Below are positions 48,640-57,897 of a stretch of DNA of 64,000 nt, in pieces. Source of the DNA: Rhodomicrobium vannielii ATCC 17100. Lineage in GTDB: Bacteria; Pseudomonadota; Alphaproteobacteria; Rhizobiales; Rhodomicrobiaceae. The stretch covers positions 1,265,927-1,329,926 of the forward strand of contig NC_014664.1 in the NCBI RefSeq assembly GCF_000166055.1. Reading direction: 5' to 3'. The first letter of the stretch is position 1, and each line of letters begins with the position of its first letter. The notes under the pieces were generated by a model. That model saw nothing but the letters and a program-made list of their open reading frames with translations, searched no databases and was not told where the DNA came from. Made by a program: the position numbers and the translations under genes.

Positions 48640-49815
48640 ATGAAGCCTCGCGCCCTTGCCCTGCTCGCCGCCGCGTTCGCGCTGACATCGGCGGGAACGG
48701 CGAGTCCCTGCACACGCATCCTGTTCACCGGCGAAGACAAAACCGTGCTCACTGGCCGCACGCTCGACTGGATGGAGGACATGGCCTCCGACCTGTGGGC
48801 GTTCCCGGCGGGCCTTGAGCGCGACGGCGCGGCCGGACCGCGTTCGCTGAAATGGACCTCGAAATATGGCAGCGTCGTCACCGCGAGCTACAACGCGGGC
48901 AGCGGCGACGGCCTGAACGAGAAGGGTCTCGTCGCGAATTTGCTCTATCTCGCGGAGGCGGATTACGGATCGACGGACAGTCAGAAGCCGCTTCTTTCCA
49001 ACGTCGCCTGGGCGCAATACGCGCTCGATAATTTCGCCACCGTCGCCGAAGCCGTCGAGGCGCTCCGCAAGGAGCCGTTTGCCCTTCTCGCGCCGACCTT
49101 CCCGAACGGCTCGGCCTCCACGCTGCATCTGTCGCTTTCCGACGCCTCGGGCGATTCCGCGATCTTCGAATATGTCGGCGGCAAGCTCCTCATCCATCAC
49201 GGCAAGCAATACACCGTAATGACGAACTCGCCGACCTACGACAAGCAACTCGCGATCAACGGCTATTGGGAGGATGTAGGCGGCTATGCGTTCCTGCCGG
49301 GCACAAGCCGCGCTTCCGACCGTTTCGCGCGTGCATCCTTCTTCCTGAACCGCCTGCCGAAGAAGATCGACCCGAACTACATCAAGAGCGTGCCGGACCA
49401 TAGCTTCGAAAATCAGGCGGCCGCGAGCGTGCTGAGCACGGTGCGCAGCGTGAGCGTGCCGCTCGGCCTCGCCGCGAGCAAAGACGAGCCGAACATCGCC
49501 TCCACAATCTGGCGCACCGTCGCCGATCAGAAGGACCGCGCCTATTATTTCGACTCCGCCACGCGCCCGAACACCTTCTGGGTTTCGCTCGACAAGCTCG
49601 ATTTGAAGCGCGGCGCGCCGGTTAAGAAGCTCGCGCTTGCGAATGGCGAGGTTTATGCGGGCGAGACTGCGGAGAAGTTCAAGGACGCCGCGCCGTTCAA
49701 GTTTCTCGAAGCGACGGCCACGGCCCGCGCCGATACGGGTGAAAAACGCAGCGACACCGCGAAGCGGCGGGATGATCGCAGCGACGAACGCCGCCCCGTC
49801 GAGCGCGTGCGGTAG
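48640..49815 (+). CDS. Choloylglycine hydrolase / linear amide C-N hydrolase family protein
   Basis: A 391-residue secreted Ntn-hydrolase of the penicillin V acylase/bile-salt hydrolase family. The signal peptide spans about 1-21, with the nucleophile Cys24 exposed after processing (ASPCTRILF). Downstream TGRTLDWM holds the catalytic Asp43, and VMTNSPTYDKQ the conserved Asn. In Gram-negative relatives these enzymes cleave acyl-homoserine lactones or penicillin V rather than bile salts. The last about 30 residues are a charged Arg/Asp-rich tail not usual in the family. The start has a GGAG site. Confidence 0.88.
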   Translation: MKPRALALLAAAFALTSAGTASPCTRILFTGEDKTVLTGRTLDWMEDMASDLWAFPAGLERDGAAGPRSLKWTSKYGSVVTASYNAGSGDGLNEKGLVANLLYLAEADYGSTDSQKPLLSNVAWAQYALDNFATVAEAVEALRKEPFALLAPTFPNGSASTLHLSLSDASGDSAIFEYVGGKLLIHHGKQYTVMTNSPTYDKQLAINGYWEDVGGYAFLPGTSRASDRFARASFFLNRLPKKIDPNYIKSVPDHSFENQAAASVLSTVRSVSVPLGLAASKDEPNIASTIWRTVADQKDRAYYFDSATRPNTFWVSLDKLDLKRGAPVKKLALANGEVYAGETAEKFKDAAPFKFLEATATARADTGEKRSDTAKRRDDRSDERRPVERVR

Positions 49816-49862
49816 TCCCGACACCTAAGGCGCGGGCGGAGCGGCGTCGCTCACCGCCCCGC

Positions 49863-50516
49863 TCAATCGTCCTTCGAGAACGTATGCCAGACGCCATCTG
49901 GGCTGATCTCGACGCGATACCAGCCGTATTTTCCGGCTGCCGCCATTTCCTTCACGCGCGCGGGCGAAACAAAGCGGTAGATCTCCACCTCCTGGCTCGG
50001 CGTCAGCTTGTCGAGCGAAAGCGCGGCGTGATAGGGCCACACGATCATCTCGTCTTTCGTGCCCTGGTTCTTGATCGCGTAGCCGGTCGTCAGAAGGCTG
50101 TACAACACGGCCAGCATTTCGCGGCCGTTGCCGTCGGCCGAAGTCCCCTTCAGATATGCGATCCGGTCCGGCGTGCGTTCCTTGGCGAACACGGGCGGCA
50201 GTTCGTTCATCTCGATGGGAAGGCGCAGCGCCTCGATGTCGCCGCTCGTTACTGCCTGAAGGATCGCCTGCCGCATGCGTTGGACCGGCTGAGGCAGCTT
50301 CGTCGCGTCACGTCCAAGCTGAACCTCGGCAGCAGGTTGAGCGGGCTTCGCCCCGGCGAGCGCGCCAGCGTCTTGCGAAAGCGCAGGCGGAGCGGCAAAT
50401 GGCATCAGCACAAGCGCGAGCGCCGCCGCGAATGCCGCTGAACGCGGGAGTAACCGGCCTCTCATCCTAAAGAAAATTGTTTCCGGCGATGCTTTCACGT
50501 TCGTCTCCTGTTGCAT
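49863..50516 (-). CDS. Exported protein of unknown function
   Basis: A protein of 217 residues from the ATG at 50516. A hydrophobic segment SAAFAAALALVLMPFAAPPALSQD indicates a signal peptide or anchor, preceded by about 25 polar residues; a shorter start at 50465 would give a conventional signal peptide but lacks a ribosome site. The mature part includes LPQPVQRMRQAILQAVTSGDIEAL and ends YGWYRVEISPDGVWHTFSKDD. The family is not recognised beyond general similarity to conserved Rhizobiales periplasmic proteins. Confidence 0.7.
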   Translation of the reverse strand: MQQETNVKASPETIFFRMRGRLLPRSAAFAAALALVLMPFAAPPALSQDAGALAGAKPAQPAAEVQLGRDATKLPQPVQRMRQAILQAVTSGDIEALRLPIEMNELPPVFAKERTPDRIAYLKGTSADGNGREMLAVLYSLLTTGYAIKNQGTKDEMIVWPYHAALSLDKLTPSQEVEIYRFVSPARVKEMAAAGKYGWYRVEISPDGVWHTFSKDD

Positions 50517-50656
50517 GACGTCCCCGTTTCGCGGCATGCATGTGTGCTTGCGGGCGCTGCGAATCCGGTGTGACCTCGCGAGCGTTTTTGGGCGCGAGAA
50601 TGGCGGAAGCGCTCCTTCTCGTGACACGGGACTTATCGAGGGCTAGAAGCGGGCCT

Positions 50657-51451
50657 ATGTGGGCAGAGTCGATCATCGATCCGACGCGATTTGCCATCAT
50701 CGGCCTTGTCATCGGCGTGCTGATCGCAGCCCCCGTTGGGCCGGTGAACATCGTGTGCATCCAGCGCACGCTTGAGCGCGGCTTCTGGGGCGGTTTCGCC
50801 GCCGGGCTCGGGGCTGTGCTGGCGGACGGGCTCATCGCATCGGTGGCGGCCTATGGCGCGACGGCGATCTCCGGCTTCATGCGCGCGCATCAGCTCAAGA
50901 TCGAGCTTGTCGGCGGCATCATTCTCGTCGCCTTCGGCTTCAGCATCTACCGTTCGCAGCCGAAGATCGTGGCGACCGCGACGACCAATATCGCGCGGCT
51001 GCGGCGGCTGTCGAACACGATCCCACCGTTTTTCAGACCCGCGCTGCGCTTTCGCATCTGGCGAATCGTGCCGCATCTCAACATCGTGCCGCAGACGTTT
51101 TTCCTCACCATCACCAACCCCGGCGCGATCCTCGGCCTGTTCGCTCTATTTGGCGGGGCGACGTCGATCATGGGCGGCATCGACACCTGGATTCAGGCCG
51201 TAACGGCTGTCACCTCGATCATGACGGGAAGCCTGTTGTGGTGGATGGGGCTGTCGCGGCTCATCAGCCGTGTGCGCCACAAGCTGACCGAGAGCCGCCT
51301 GAAGCGCATCAATCAGGCGTCGGGCGTGGTGCTTGTCATCTTCGGGCTGGCGCTGTTCGCGCAGTTCGCCTACGGCCTCGCGGGGCATCGCTTCGGCGAG
51401 TCCGAGGCCGGCGCGGCGCCTCCCGTCACGGCGTTCAGCATCCTGCGATAG
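50657..51451 (+). CDS. LysE/RhtB-family exporter
   Basis: A 264-residue, six-helix membrane protein. The family signature APVGPVNIVCIQRTLERGFWGGFAAGLGAVLADGL lies near the N-terminus; the second half contains FFLTITNPGAILGLFALFGG. LysE/RhtB proteins export amino acids or related small molecules; the substrate cannot be told. The loop between halves (about 105-150) is longer and more basic than usual. An in-frame extension upstream to 50540 is possible but lacks family features. Confidence 0.85.
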   Translation: MWAESIIDPTRFAIIGLVIGVLIAAPVGPVNIVCIQRTLERGFWGGFAAGLGAVLADGLIASVAAYGATAISGFMRAHQLKIELVGGIILVAFGFSIYRSQPKIVATATTNIARLRRLSNTIPPFFRPALRFRIWRIVPHLNIVPQTFFLTITNPGAILGLFALFGGATSIMGGIDTWIQAVTAVTSIMTGSLLWWMGLSRLISRVRHKLTESRLKRINQASGVVLVIFGLALFAQFAYGLAGHRFGESEAGAAPPVTAFSILR

Positions 51452-51606
51452 GCGCGCGTGTCGCGGCAGGGGACAACCTCCGAAAAAGATCCGCAAATGC
51501 CTCGAATCAGGTTTAGCTTCGGAGATGTTAACTTTGGCAGGCGTGTTGCTGCCCGCCGGTTACAAACAGGCCTTGCTTGCGCAGGGACGGATCGCCTAAA
51601 AAGTTA

Positions 51607-53355
51607 ATGATGCCACCTCAGATTTCAGATCAGGCGCGACTTGCAGCGCTCGCCGTGAACAGGGCGGGCCGGTCGGCGCTCAGGCTTGCGCTGAAATCGC
51701 CGTTCTCGCGCTGGATGTCCGGCATTCCCGCCGCCTATCACCTTCTCATCCTGCCGCACGACTTGCGCACCGGTGACCCGAGCTTCGCGGTCGAGCTTTA
51801 CGACGGGTATATCGGGCTGGCCGGAGCGACTGCGCCCGTCGGCTCCGAATCGCCGTTCCTCGTGATGCCGCCGACGGTTCCCTGGCAAAAGGAGCTTTAC
51901 GGCTTCGGCTGGCTGCGGCACCTGCACGCCGCCGAGGACCAGATCGCCCGCGAGAAGGCGCGCAAGCTCACGCTCGACTGGATCGCCTTCGCAAGCAGCG
52001 CGCCGCCGCTCGGCCGCGACCGCGACATCACCGCGCGGCGTGTGATCGCGCTGCTCTCGCATGCGGCCTTCCTGCTCGACGGCGCGGAGCCGGACTTCTA
52101 CGACGCCGTAATGCGCATGCTCTCGCGCGACCTGCACGACCTCACCGTCGTCTATGGCGACGGGTCGGGCGTGCCGAAGCTCAGGGCGCTGACGGCGATC
52201 CTGCTCGCCGGGCTTTGCATCGCCGAACACGAGACCTATCTGACGTCCTATCTACCCACGTTCTCGGCTGAACTGGACCGGCAGATCCTTGAAGACGGTG
52301 GCCACGTCTCCCGCGATCCGGGCGAACTCATCGAACTCCTGCTCGAACTTCTGCCGCTTAAGCAGTGCTTCGTCGCGCGCCAGCTCGAACCGCCGGAAAA
52401 GCTTTACTCCGCCCTGAAGCGTATGCAGGCCATGGTGCGCTTCCTGCGCCTCGGCGACGGCAGCCTCGCGCGGTTCAACGGCATGGGGCCGACCTTCCTC
52501 GATCAGGTTTCGGCCGTTCTCGCCTATGACGATCTTGGCGCCACCTTCCCCGACCTCCACGCGCCGAATTCGGGTTATGCCCGGCTCGCGGCGGGCGAGG
52601 TCGTCATCATCGCGGATGCGGGCGCGCCGCCGCCGCTGCATCTCTCGGCGCGGGCGCATGCCGGTTGCGGCGCGTTTGAAATGAGCGTCGGGACGGAGCC
52701 GCTGATCGCCAATTGCGGCGCGCCTCAGGACGAGACGGGCGACTGGTACGTCGTTTCGCGGTCCACGGCGGCGCATTCGACGCTCAGCATCGACGATCTG
52801 TCGTCGTCGCGGCTCATCAAGGCGCAGGAAAGCTTCGTCGCGGGGCGGGAACTGTTCTGGCTGTCCGGGCCACGCAGCGTCCATCACGAGATCATCGAAA
52901 ACGACGCGTCCATCGGCGTGCGCATCGGCCATGACGGCTACCGCGAGCGCTTCGGCATGAACCATCGCAGGCAGATCGCGCTCCACAAATCGGGCAATGA
53001 ATTCGCGGGCCACGACCAGCTCATGCCCGCCAACCAGACCGGCATCGAGGCGAACGCGCACTTTGCCATCCGCTTTCATCTGCATCCGCGCGTCGCGGCG
53101 CAGCTTTCGCGCAATACGAACGCCGTCACGCTCACCTTGCCCTCGGGCGCAACGTGGCGCATGGTGGCGGAAGGTGCGGACCTCGACATTGAGGAGAGCA
53201 TTTTCTTCGCAGATCCGATCTGCCTTAGACGCTCACTTCAGATCGTCCTCAAGGGACCGTGCTCGGCGGCAACGTCCGTCCATTGGAAATTCGAGAAGGT
53301 GGCGCAGCAGCAGAAGCCCGTAATTCAGGGCGCCTACCCTCGCCGTCTCGTCTGA
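51607..53355 (+). CDS. Heparinase II/III-like protein
   Basis: A 582-residue protein with an N-terminal alpha/alpha toroid (about 1-310; YDGYIGLAGATAPVG and GDGSGVPKLRALTAILLAGL are family-typical) and a C-terminal beta-sandwich heparinase II/III domain (about 330-575; HAGCGAFEMSVGTEPLIANCG, ...STAAHSTLSIDD). The family eliminates or hydrolyses acidic polysaccharides; this rhizobial form sits next to purH in many genomes and its substrate is unknown. No signal peptide is visible. The start is chosen at the first ATG of a pair. Confidence 0.87.
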   Translation: MMPPQISDQARLAALAVNRAGRSALRLALKSPFSRWMSGIPAAYHLLILPHDLRTGDPSFAVELYDGYIGLAGATAPVGSESPFLVMPPTVPWQKELYGFGWLRHLHAAEDQIAREKARKLTLDWIAFASSAPPLGRDRDITARRVIALLSHAAFLLDGAEPDFYDAVMRMLSRDLHDLTVVYGDGSGVPKLRALTAILLAGLCIAEHETYLTSYLPTFSAELDRQILEDGGHVSRDPGELIELLLELLPLKQCFVARQLEPPEKLYSALKRMQAMVRFLRLGDGSLARFNGMGPTFLDQVSAVLAYDDLGATFPDLHAPNSGYARLAAGEVVIIADAGAPPPLHLSARAHAGCGAFEMSVGTEPLIANCGAPQDETGDWYVVSRSTAAHSTLSIDDLSSSRLIKAQESFVAGRELFWLSGPRSVHHEIIENDASIGVRIGHDGYRERFGMNHRRQIALHKSGNEFAGHDQLMPANQTGIEANAHFAIRFHLHPRVAAQLSRNTNAVTLTLPSGATWRMVAEGADLDIEESIFFADPICLRRSLQIVLKGPCSAATSVHWKFEKVAQQQKPVIQGAYPRRLV

Positions 53356-53391
53356 TCTTGATCTTATCTCGCAGCATCACACTTACGAGCC

Positions 53392-54999
53392 ATGTCCGCA
53401 CAATCCACGAAACCGCAAGTTTTTCCGGTGCGCCGCGCACTGATTTCCGTTTCCGACAAGTCGAATCTTGCGGAATTCGCCAGGAAACTCGACGCGCTCG
53501 GCATCGAGATCGTCTCCACGGGCGGGACCGCCGCCTTCCTGCGCGACAATGGCATCGCCGTCGTGTCGGTCTCCGATGTGACGAAGTTCCCGGAGATCCT
53601 CGAAGGCCGGGTGAAGACCCTGCATCCCGCCATCCACGGCGGCATCCTCGCCAATCTCGAACAGTCGAGCGCGCGCGAGGCGCTGGCGCAGCACAACATC
53701 GCGCCCATCGGCCTTGTGGTCATCAACCTCTATCCGTTCGAAGAGACGCTTAAAAAGCACGCGGCCCATTTCGACACGATGATCGAGAATATCGACGTCG
53801 GCGGCCCGGCCATGCTGCGCGCGGCGGCGAAGAACCATAATTGCGTGACGGTCGTCACCGACCCGGACGATTACGACGCGGTCGCAGCCGAACTCGCGGG
53901 CGAGGCACGCGCGACGAGCGACGCAACGCGCCGCAGTCTCGCGGCCAAGGCATTCGCGCGCACCGCCGCTTACGACACCGCGATTGCGACGTGGTTCGCG
54001 GGGCAGACAGGTGCCGCGCCGTCGTCCTGCACCATCACGGGCACGCTGAAGCAGAGCCTGCGCTACGGCGAAAACCCGCACCAGAAGGCCGCGCTTTACG
54101 AATCGGCCGACCGGAGCGGGCCGGGTATCGTCGGCGCCGAGCAGGTGCAGGGCAAGGAACTCTCCTACAACAATCTCACCGACGCCGACGCCGCCTTCGA
54201 GCTGATCTCGGAATTTCCGGGCGCCGAGCCTGCGGTGGCGATCGTCAAGCATGCCAATCCGTGCGGCGTGGCGCTCGGTTCGTCGCTCGTCGAGGCCTAC
54301 AGCAAGGCGCTCGCCTGCGATCCGGTCAGCGCGTTCGGCGGCATCGTCGCCTTGAACGGGCGTCTCGAAGAGGAGGCGGCCCGCGAAATCCTCAAGATCT
54401 TTACAGAAGTCGTGATCGTGCCGGACGCATCCGATGCAGCGCGCGCTGCGTTCGCGGCAAAGCCGAACGTGCGGCTTCTGGTGACGGGCGGCCTGTTGCC
54501 GGTCGCGCGGCAGCCCTATTTCCGATCCGTCGCGGGCGGTTTCCTCGTGCAGGATGCGGATGTCGGCGGCTTCGAGGGCAAGACGTTGCGCACGGTTACG
54601 AAGCGTGAGCCGTCCGAGGCCGAGCGCGCCAACATGGTCTTCGCCATGCGCGTCACGAAGCATGTGAAATCGAACGCCATCGTGTTCGCGAAAGACGGCG
54701 CGACGCTGGGCATCGGCGCGGGCCAGATGAGCCGCGTTGACAGCGTGCGTCTCGCCGTGTGGAAGGCTCGCGAGGCGGCCGAGCACGCCGGGAAAAACCC
54801 CGACGAAGCGCTGAAGGATACCGCCGTCGCATCGGACGCGTTCTTCCCCTTCGCGGACGGGCTTCTCGCCGCAGCCGACGCGGGCGCGACTTCGATCATC
54901 CAGCCGGGCGGCTCGATGCGCGACGAGGAAGTGATCCGCGCGGCCGATGAACGCGGCCTCGCCATGGTGTTCACCGGCGTGCGACACTTCCGGCACTGA
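53392..54999 (+). CDS. purH: Bifunctional AICAR transformylase / IMP cyclohydrolase PurH
   Basis: A 535-residue enzyme for the last two steps of IMP synthesis. The N-terminal IMP cyclohydrolase (about 1-200) has [20 protein letters not shown] and [20 protein letters not shown]-type sequence. The C-terminal transformylase has [13 protein letters not shown] and the catalytic KHANPCGVA, ending [32 protein letters not shown]. The length is normal. It lies 36 bp behind the heparinase-like gene and is followed by a terminator. Confidence 0.97.
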   Translation: MSAQSTKPQVFPVRRALISVSDKSNLAEFARKLDALGIEIVSTGGTAAFLRDNGIAVVSVSDVTKFPEILEGRVKTLHPAIHGGILANLEQSSAREALAQHNIAPIGLVVINLYPFEETLKKHAAHFDTMIENIDVGGPAMLRAAAKNHNCVTVVTDPDDYDAVAAELAGEARATSDATRRSLAAKAFARTAAYDTAIATWFAGQTGAAPSSCTITGTLKQSLRYGENPHQKAALYESADRSGPGIVGAEQVQGKELSYNNLTDADAAFELISEFPGAEPAVAIVKHANPCGVALGSSLVEAYSKALACDPVSAFGGIVALNGRLEEEAAREILKIFTEVVIVPDASDAARAAFAAKPNVRLLVTGGLLPVARQPYFRSVAGGFLVQDADVGGFEGKTLRTVTKREPSEAERANMVFAMRVTKHVKSNAIVFAKDGATLGIGAGQMSRVDSVRLAVWKAREAAEHAGKNPDEALKDTAVASDAFFPFADGLLAAADAGATSIIQPGGSMRDEEVIRAADERGLAMVFTGVRHFRH

Positions 55000-55053
55000 T
55001 CGGGCGCGTCGGCCAATTCAACGCTGACGCACCTTTTAGTCGCGATCCATTCC

Positions 55054-55088
55054 CTGCCTTGTAAGCTTAGGCGTGCAAGGCAGTTTTT
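55054..55088 (+). terminator. Rho-independent terminator of purH
   Basis: Perfect 8-bp stem CTGCCTTG/CAAGGCAG (55054-55061 with 55076-55083), 14-nt loop, then five T and further AT-rich sequence. Confidence 0.88.
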
Positions 55089-55289
55089 ATTTATTATCCG
55101 AAATTGCAATTATCTTGGCAAATATTGCGCCTCAGAGCGTCATGCGCCAATGCAATATCCACATGCGCCGGGTTTGGAATTTCGAGTTGCGCGTGTGCGG
55201 CTTTTGCTTTTTCATCTCTAGGGGATGATGAATTGTCTCGTGCCAACTTGCAACTTGTCTCCAGACCAGTTGTACCTGATTGTTTTTGA

Positions 55290-55940
55290 ATGCACGCTTC
55301 AGCACAACCAATGTTTAGTCCATTGATCGATATCCGTCTTGATTCCCTTTTGGGGCTCGCTCTCGACCAGTTCCTCGCAGGATTTGCCGTTTCGCTCGCC
55401 GATGGCGAACTGGTGCACGCAAACAGTGCCGCGCGCGCGATGGCGGAAGCCGGCTGGCCGATACAGATCGCGGACGGTCGCTTGCGCGCGCAAAGTGCCG
55501 AGCACTCGGCGCTCCTGCTGAGAGGGATTTTCGAGGCGGCGCAGGCGGCATCCCTGGCGCGGGATAAGCCGTTCGAACGCGAGTTGCCTCTCTCGGCGAT
55601 GCCGCATCACGGCTCCCTGGCCATTGCAATGATCGCTCCACTCGATGCGGCGCTCGACGGGCGCGCCTTGGTGGCAATCCACATCGCCACTTTCCCCTCG
55701 CTGAACGATTGCGAACTGCCGGTCGTGACGAAATGCTTCGGGTTGACCAAGGCCGAGGCGCGGACGCTCGATCATCTCGCGAAAGGCCTATCGGTGGCGG
55801 CAGCAGCGACGGCGCTGTCGCTTTCCGTAAATACCGTGAAGACGCATCTGCAAAACATCTTCGCGAAGACCGGCACCGCGCGCCAGAAAGACCTGATGAA
55901 GCTTGTTGACGACCTCCGGTCGCCGCTCGCTCATATCTAA
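55290..55940 (+). CDS. LuxR-family (GerE-type HTH) transcriptional regulator
   Basis: A 216-residue regulator. The N-terminal 140 residues may be a degenerate PAS-like sensor (GFAVSLADGELVHANSAARAMAEAGWPI). The C-terminal LuxR HTH (about 150-210) reads FGLTKAEARTLDHLAKGLS ... LSVNTVKTHLQNIFAKTGTARQKDLMKL. No autoinducer or receiver domain is seen. The region before it (55089-55289) is AT-rich with no clear ribosome site at the ATG; an ATG seven codons later is possible. It faces the porin-like gene 253 bp downstream in the same direction. Confidence 0.85.
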   Translation: MHASAQPMFSPLIDIRLDSLLGLALDQFLAGFAVSLADGELVHANSAARAMAEAGWPIQIADGRLRAQSAEHSALLLRGIFEAAQAASLARDKPFERELPLSAMPHHGSLAIAMIAPLDAALDGRALVAIHIATFPSLNDCELPVVTKCFGLTKAEARTLDHLAKGLSVAAAATALSLSVNTVKTHLQNIFAKTGTARQKDLMKLVDDLRSPLAHI

Positions 55941-55988
55941 CGCCTCCGAAGCAACCTGACTGACTTTCTGCGTGTACTACGCAGCTAC

Positions 55989-56063
55989 TGTTGCCGGAAA
56001 TCAACAACACAGCTCATGTGATCGCAGCAAATCATTGTTGCAAAAGTGCTCTTTCTTGCAACA
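55989..56063. promoter_or_regulatory. Two TGTTG/CAACA palindromes upstream of the second porin-like gene
   Basis: Site 1 is TGTTG (55989-55993) with CAACA (56002-56006), 8-nt spacer. Site 2 is TGTTGCAA (56036-56043) with TTGCAACA (56056-56063), 12-nt spacer. Both lie 130-205 bp upstream of the ATG at 56194, in an AT-rich region that otherwise shows no gene. They look like repeated operator sites; the preceding LuxR-type regulator is one candidate ligand. Confidence 0.5.
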
Positions 56064-56193
56064 CCAGCACTGTCACTCTCGCAAAACGACAATTCACCAA
56101 AAATACAACTTTAAGTTTAGTATTTTTGCGAGTATCGCAAGACTAGGCGTTCGGCGTTGATTCTACTGGCAACTCAAGCGAGAGAAGAGAGAG

Positions 56194-57078
56194 ATGGCTC
56201 TCAAGCACACGATTCTGGCAGGCGCCGCCGCAATCGGCGCAGCGGCAATCGCTGCGATCCCGGCTCATGCAGACGGCATTCCCGCCAGCTACAAGGATAT
56301 TGCGCCTCCGCCGCCGCTTTGGACGGGCTTCTACGTCGGCGCGCATCTGGGCGGCGGCTGGACCGACTTCGACCTGGGCCGCAACAGCTATTATTATTGG
56401 CCAACCTCAACGACGTACGACCGGTACGACTACAATGGCGGCCTGAGCGGAACGGGCATCTTCGGCGGCCTCACCATCGGCTATAATTGGCAGTTCGGCC
56501 AATGCTGCAACTACGTCTACGGTATCGAACTCGACATCGGCGGCTGGCGGGACGACGCGAGCAAGACGATCTACATCGATGACGACCGGCGCGGCCTCGA
56601 TCCCGACGCTTCCACGCGCATCCGCTTCACCAACAAGGGCGGCTTTTACGGCGACATCACGGGTCGCATCGGCTACGCGGCGGGCAACACGCTGATTTAC
56701 GCCAAGGGCGGCTTCGCGTGGCTGAACAACTCCTTCCGCGTCGGCGTGCTTCGCGAGAACGGCGCCACAGGGTACAACTACGATTGGAGTTCCACGACCG
56801 ACAACGGCAACACTCTTGCCGGCTGGACTGTGGGCGGCGGGCTCGAATACAAGTGGAACTACAATTGGTCCGTGAAGGCCGAATATCTGTACTTCAATTT
56901 CGGCGAGCCAAATGTCGGCGGAAACTGCTGCTATGACTATAGAAACGGCATCTCGGCAGATGCGCAGACCGAGCGACGCTACAGCGCCGATTTCAAAAAC
57001 CTCAGCGATCTGACAGCCAACTCGGTGAAACTCGGCGTGAACTATGCCATTTTCACGCCTCCGGCTCCGCTGAAGTAG
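56194..57078 (+). CDS. Porin-like outer-membrane beta-barrel protein
   Basis: A 294-residue paralogue of the gene at 2185-3120. The signal peptide ends near AAIPAHA; the mature part starts DGIPASYKDIAPPPPLWTGFYVGAHLGGGW and continues with YGDITGRIGYAAGNTLIYAKGGFAWLN and the penultimate-strand WTVGGGLEYKWNYNWSVKAEYLYFNFG. Two CC pairs (QCCNY, NCCYD) are unusual and may form disulfides in surface loops. The start has a purine-rich AGAGAAGAGAGAG leader. GC content is nearer the window average than in the other copy. Confidence 0.87.
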   Translation: MALKHTILAGAAAIGAAAIAAIPAHADGIPASYKDIAPPPPLWTGFYVGAHLGGGWTDFDLGRNSYYYWPTSTTYDRYDYNGGLSGTGIFGGLTIGYNWQFGQCCNYVYGIELDIGGWRDDASKTIYIDDDRRGLDPDASTRIRFTNKGGFYGDITGRIGYAAGNTLIYAKGGFAWLNNSFRVGVLRENGATGYNYDWSSTTDNGNTLAGWTVGGGLEYKWNYNWSVKAEYLYFNFGEPNVGGNCCYDYRNGISADAQTERRYSADFKNLSDLTANSVKLGVNYAIFTPPAPLK

Positions 57079-57221
57079 CGGTCCGGCTACACTCGCTGCC
57101 AGTATAGGGCGCCGTGCGTTTCAGTCGCGCGGCGCTTTTCCGTGGCTGAAGCTGCCCAAGCCGAGCGAGACGCAGTTCGCATGAAGAACGCGCGCCAACC
57201 GGGGGGCGGCTTGCGGATCGA

Positions 57222-57545
57222 TCAATCGCCGACGATTTCGGGCGGCGGTGACCGATAGCCCGCGAGAAAGAGCAGCGTGCCCGCAACGCCGAAAAGCAGG
57301 AAAATTGGCAGCACGAGCAGCGGTTCGACAATACCGTTCCACAGATAAGACGGCGCGTTGTCCAGAAAGAACCGCTGGAGCGCATCGTGAGCATCGGGCG
57401 CTCGATCGAGTTGCGCCGAGAGCGACGTGAGCGGCAGGCCCCGCCCCGGACTGCCGACCAGCCGAATGCCGTCATAGACGAGCGCCGCGAAAGCGCCGAA
57501 CAAGAGCGTCAATCCTGAGACACGCAGAAATAGCATCGCTTCCAT
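57222..57545 (-). CDS. Two-pass membrane protein of unknown function
   Basis: A 107-residue protein with helices at about 4-24 (LFLRVSGLTLLFGAFAALVYDGI) and about 74-98 (EPLLVLPIFLLFGVAGTLLFLAGY). The soluble part between them contains GLPLTSLSAQLDRAPDAHDALQRFFLD. Similar small proteins occur widely in Rhizobiales without assigned role. The start ATG at 57545 has an AAGG site; longer in-frame starts are less supported. Confidence 0.65.
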   Translation of the reverse strand: MEAMLFLRVSGLTLLFGAFAALVYDGIRLVGSPGRGLPLTSLSAQLDRAPDAHDALQRFFLDNAPSYLWNGIVEPLLVLPIFLLFGVAGTLLFLAGYRSPPPEIVGD

Positions 57546-57687
57546 CCGAGCCTTCGCCGTGGATTTAATACCGACGCCCATAAGACGCAAGCGGTCTGGG
57601 CTGGCGTTGAGTTGCGGAAGCAGCTGGCGGCGACGACCGGCGGCCTTTGAAGTGCGGACTCTTTGCCAAAGCCGCGTTCAGCGATTG

Positions 57688-57763
57688 TGGTGGGCGCGGC
57701 AGGACTCGAACCTGCAACCAAGCGGTTATGAGCCGCTAGCTCTGACCATTGAGCTACACGCCC
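57688..57763 (-). tRNA. tRNA with anticodon CAU, probably tRNA-Ile2 (otherwise elongator tRNA-Met)
   Basis: A 76-nt cloverleaf with acceptor GGGCGTG/CGCGCCC (one U-G pair), encoded CCA (57690-57688), anticodon stem AGCGG/CCGCT and loop CTCATAA. It is not an initiator: the first acceptor pair is G-C and the three-GC anticodon stem is absent. The CTTGGT variable region resembles E. coli ileX, so lysidine-modified Ile2 is favoured, but Met cannot be excluded by eye. Confidence 0.9.
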
Positions 57764-57897
57764 GTTATGCGAGACATCGCTTTCGTCCGGCCGGTCTCGG
57801 AGAAGCCTACTGAAACTTAATGGGCGGCATAGCTAACGCTGCCCGACGCAAAGTCTCATATGCAGTGCCGGTTATGATTCTTAGCGAAGAAAGCACC

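Noticed and set aside
53383-54996. Minus-strand open frame of about 540 codons opposite purH
   Set aside because: Low-complexity Arg/His-rich translation; purH on the plus strand has all catalytic motifs.
57688-57763. Initiator tRNA-fMet
   Set aside because: It has a G-C first pair and lacks the three consecutive G-C pairs in the anticodon stem that mark initiators.
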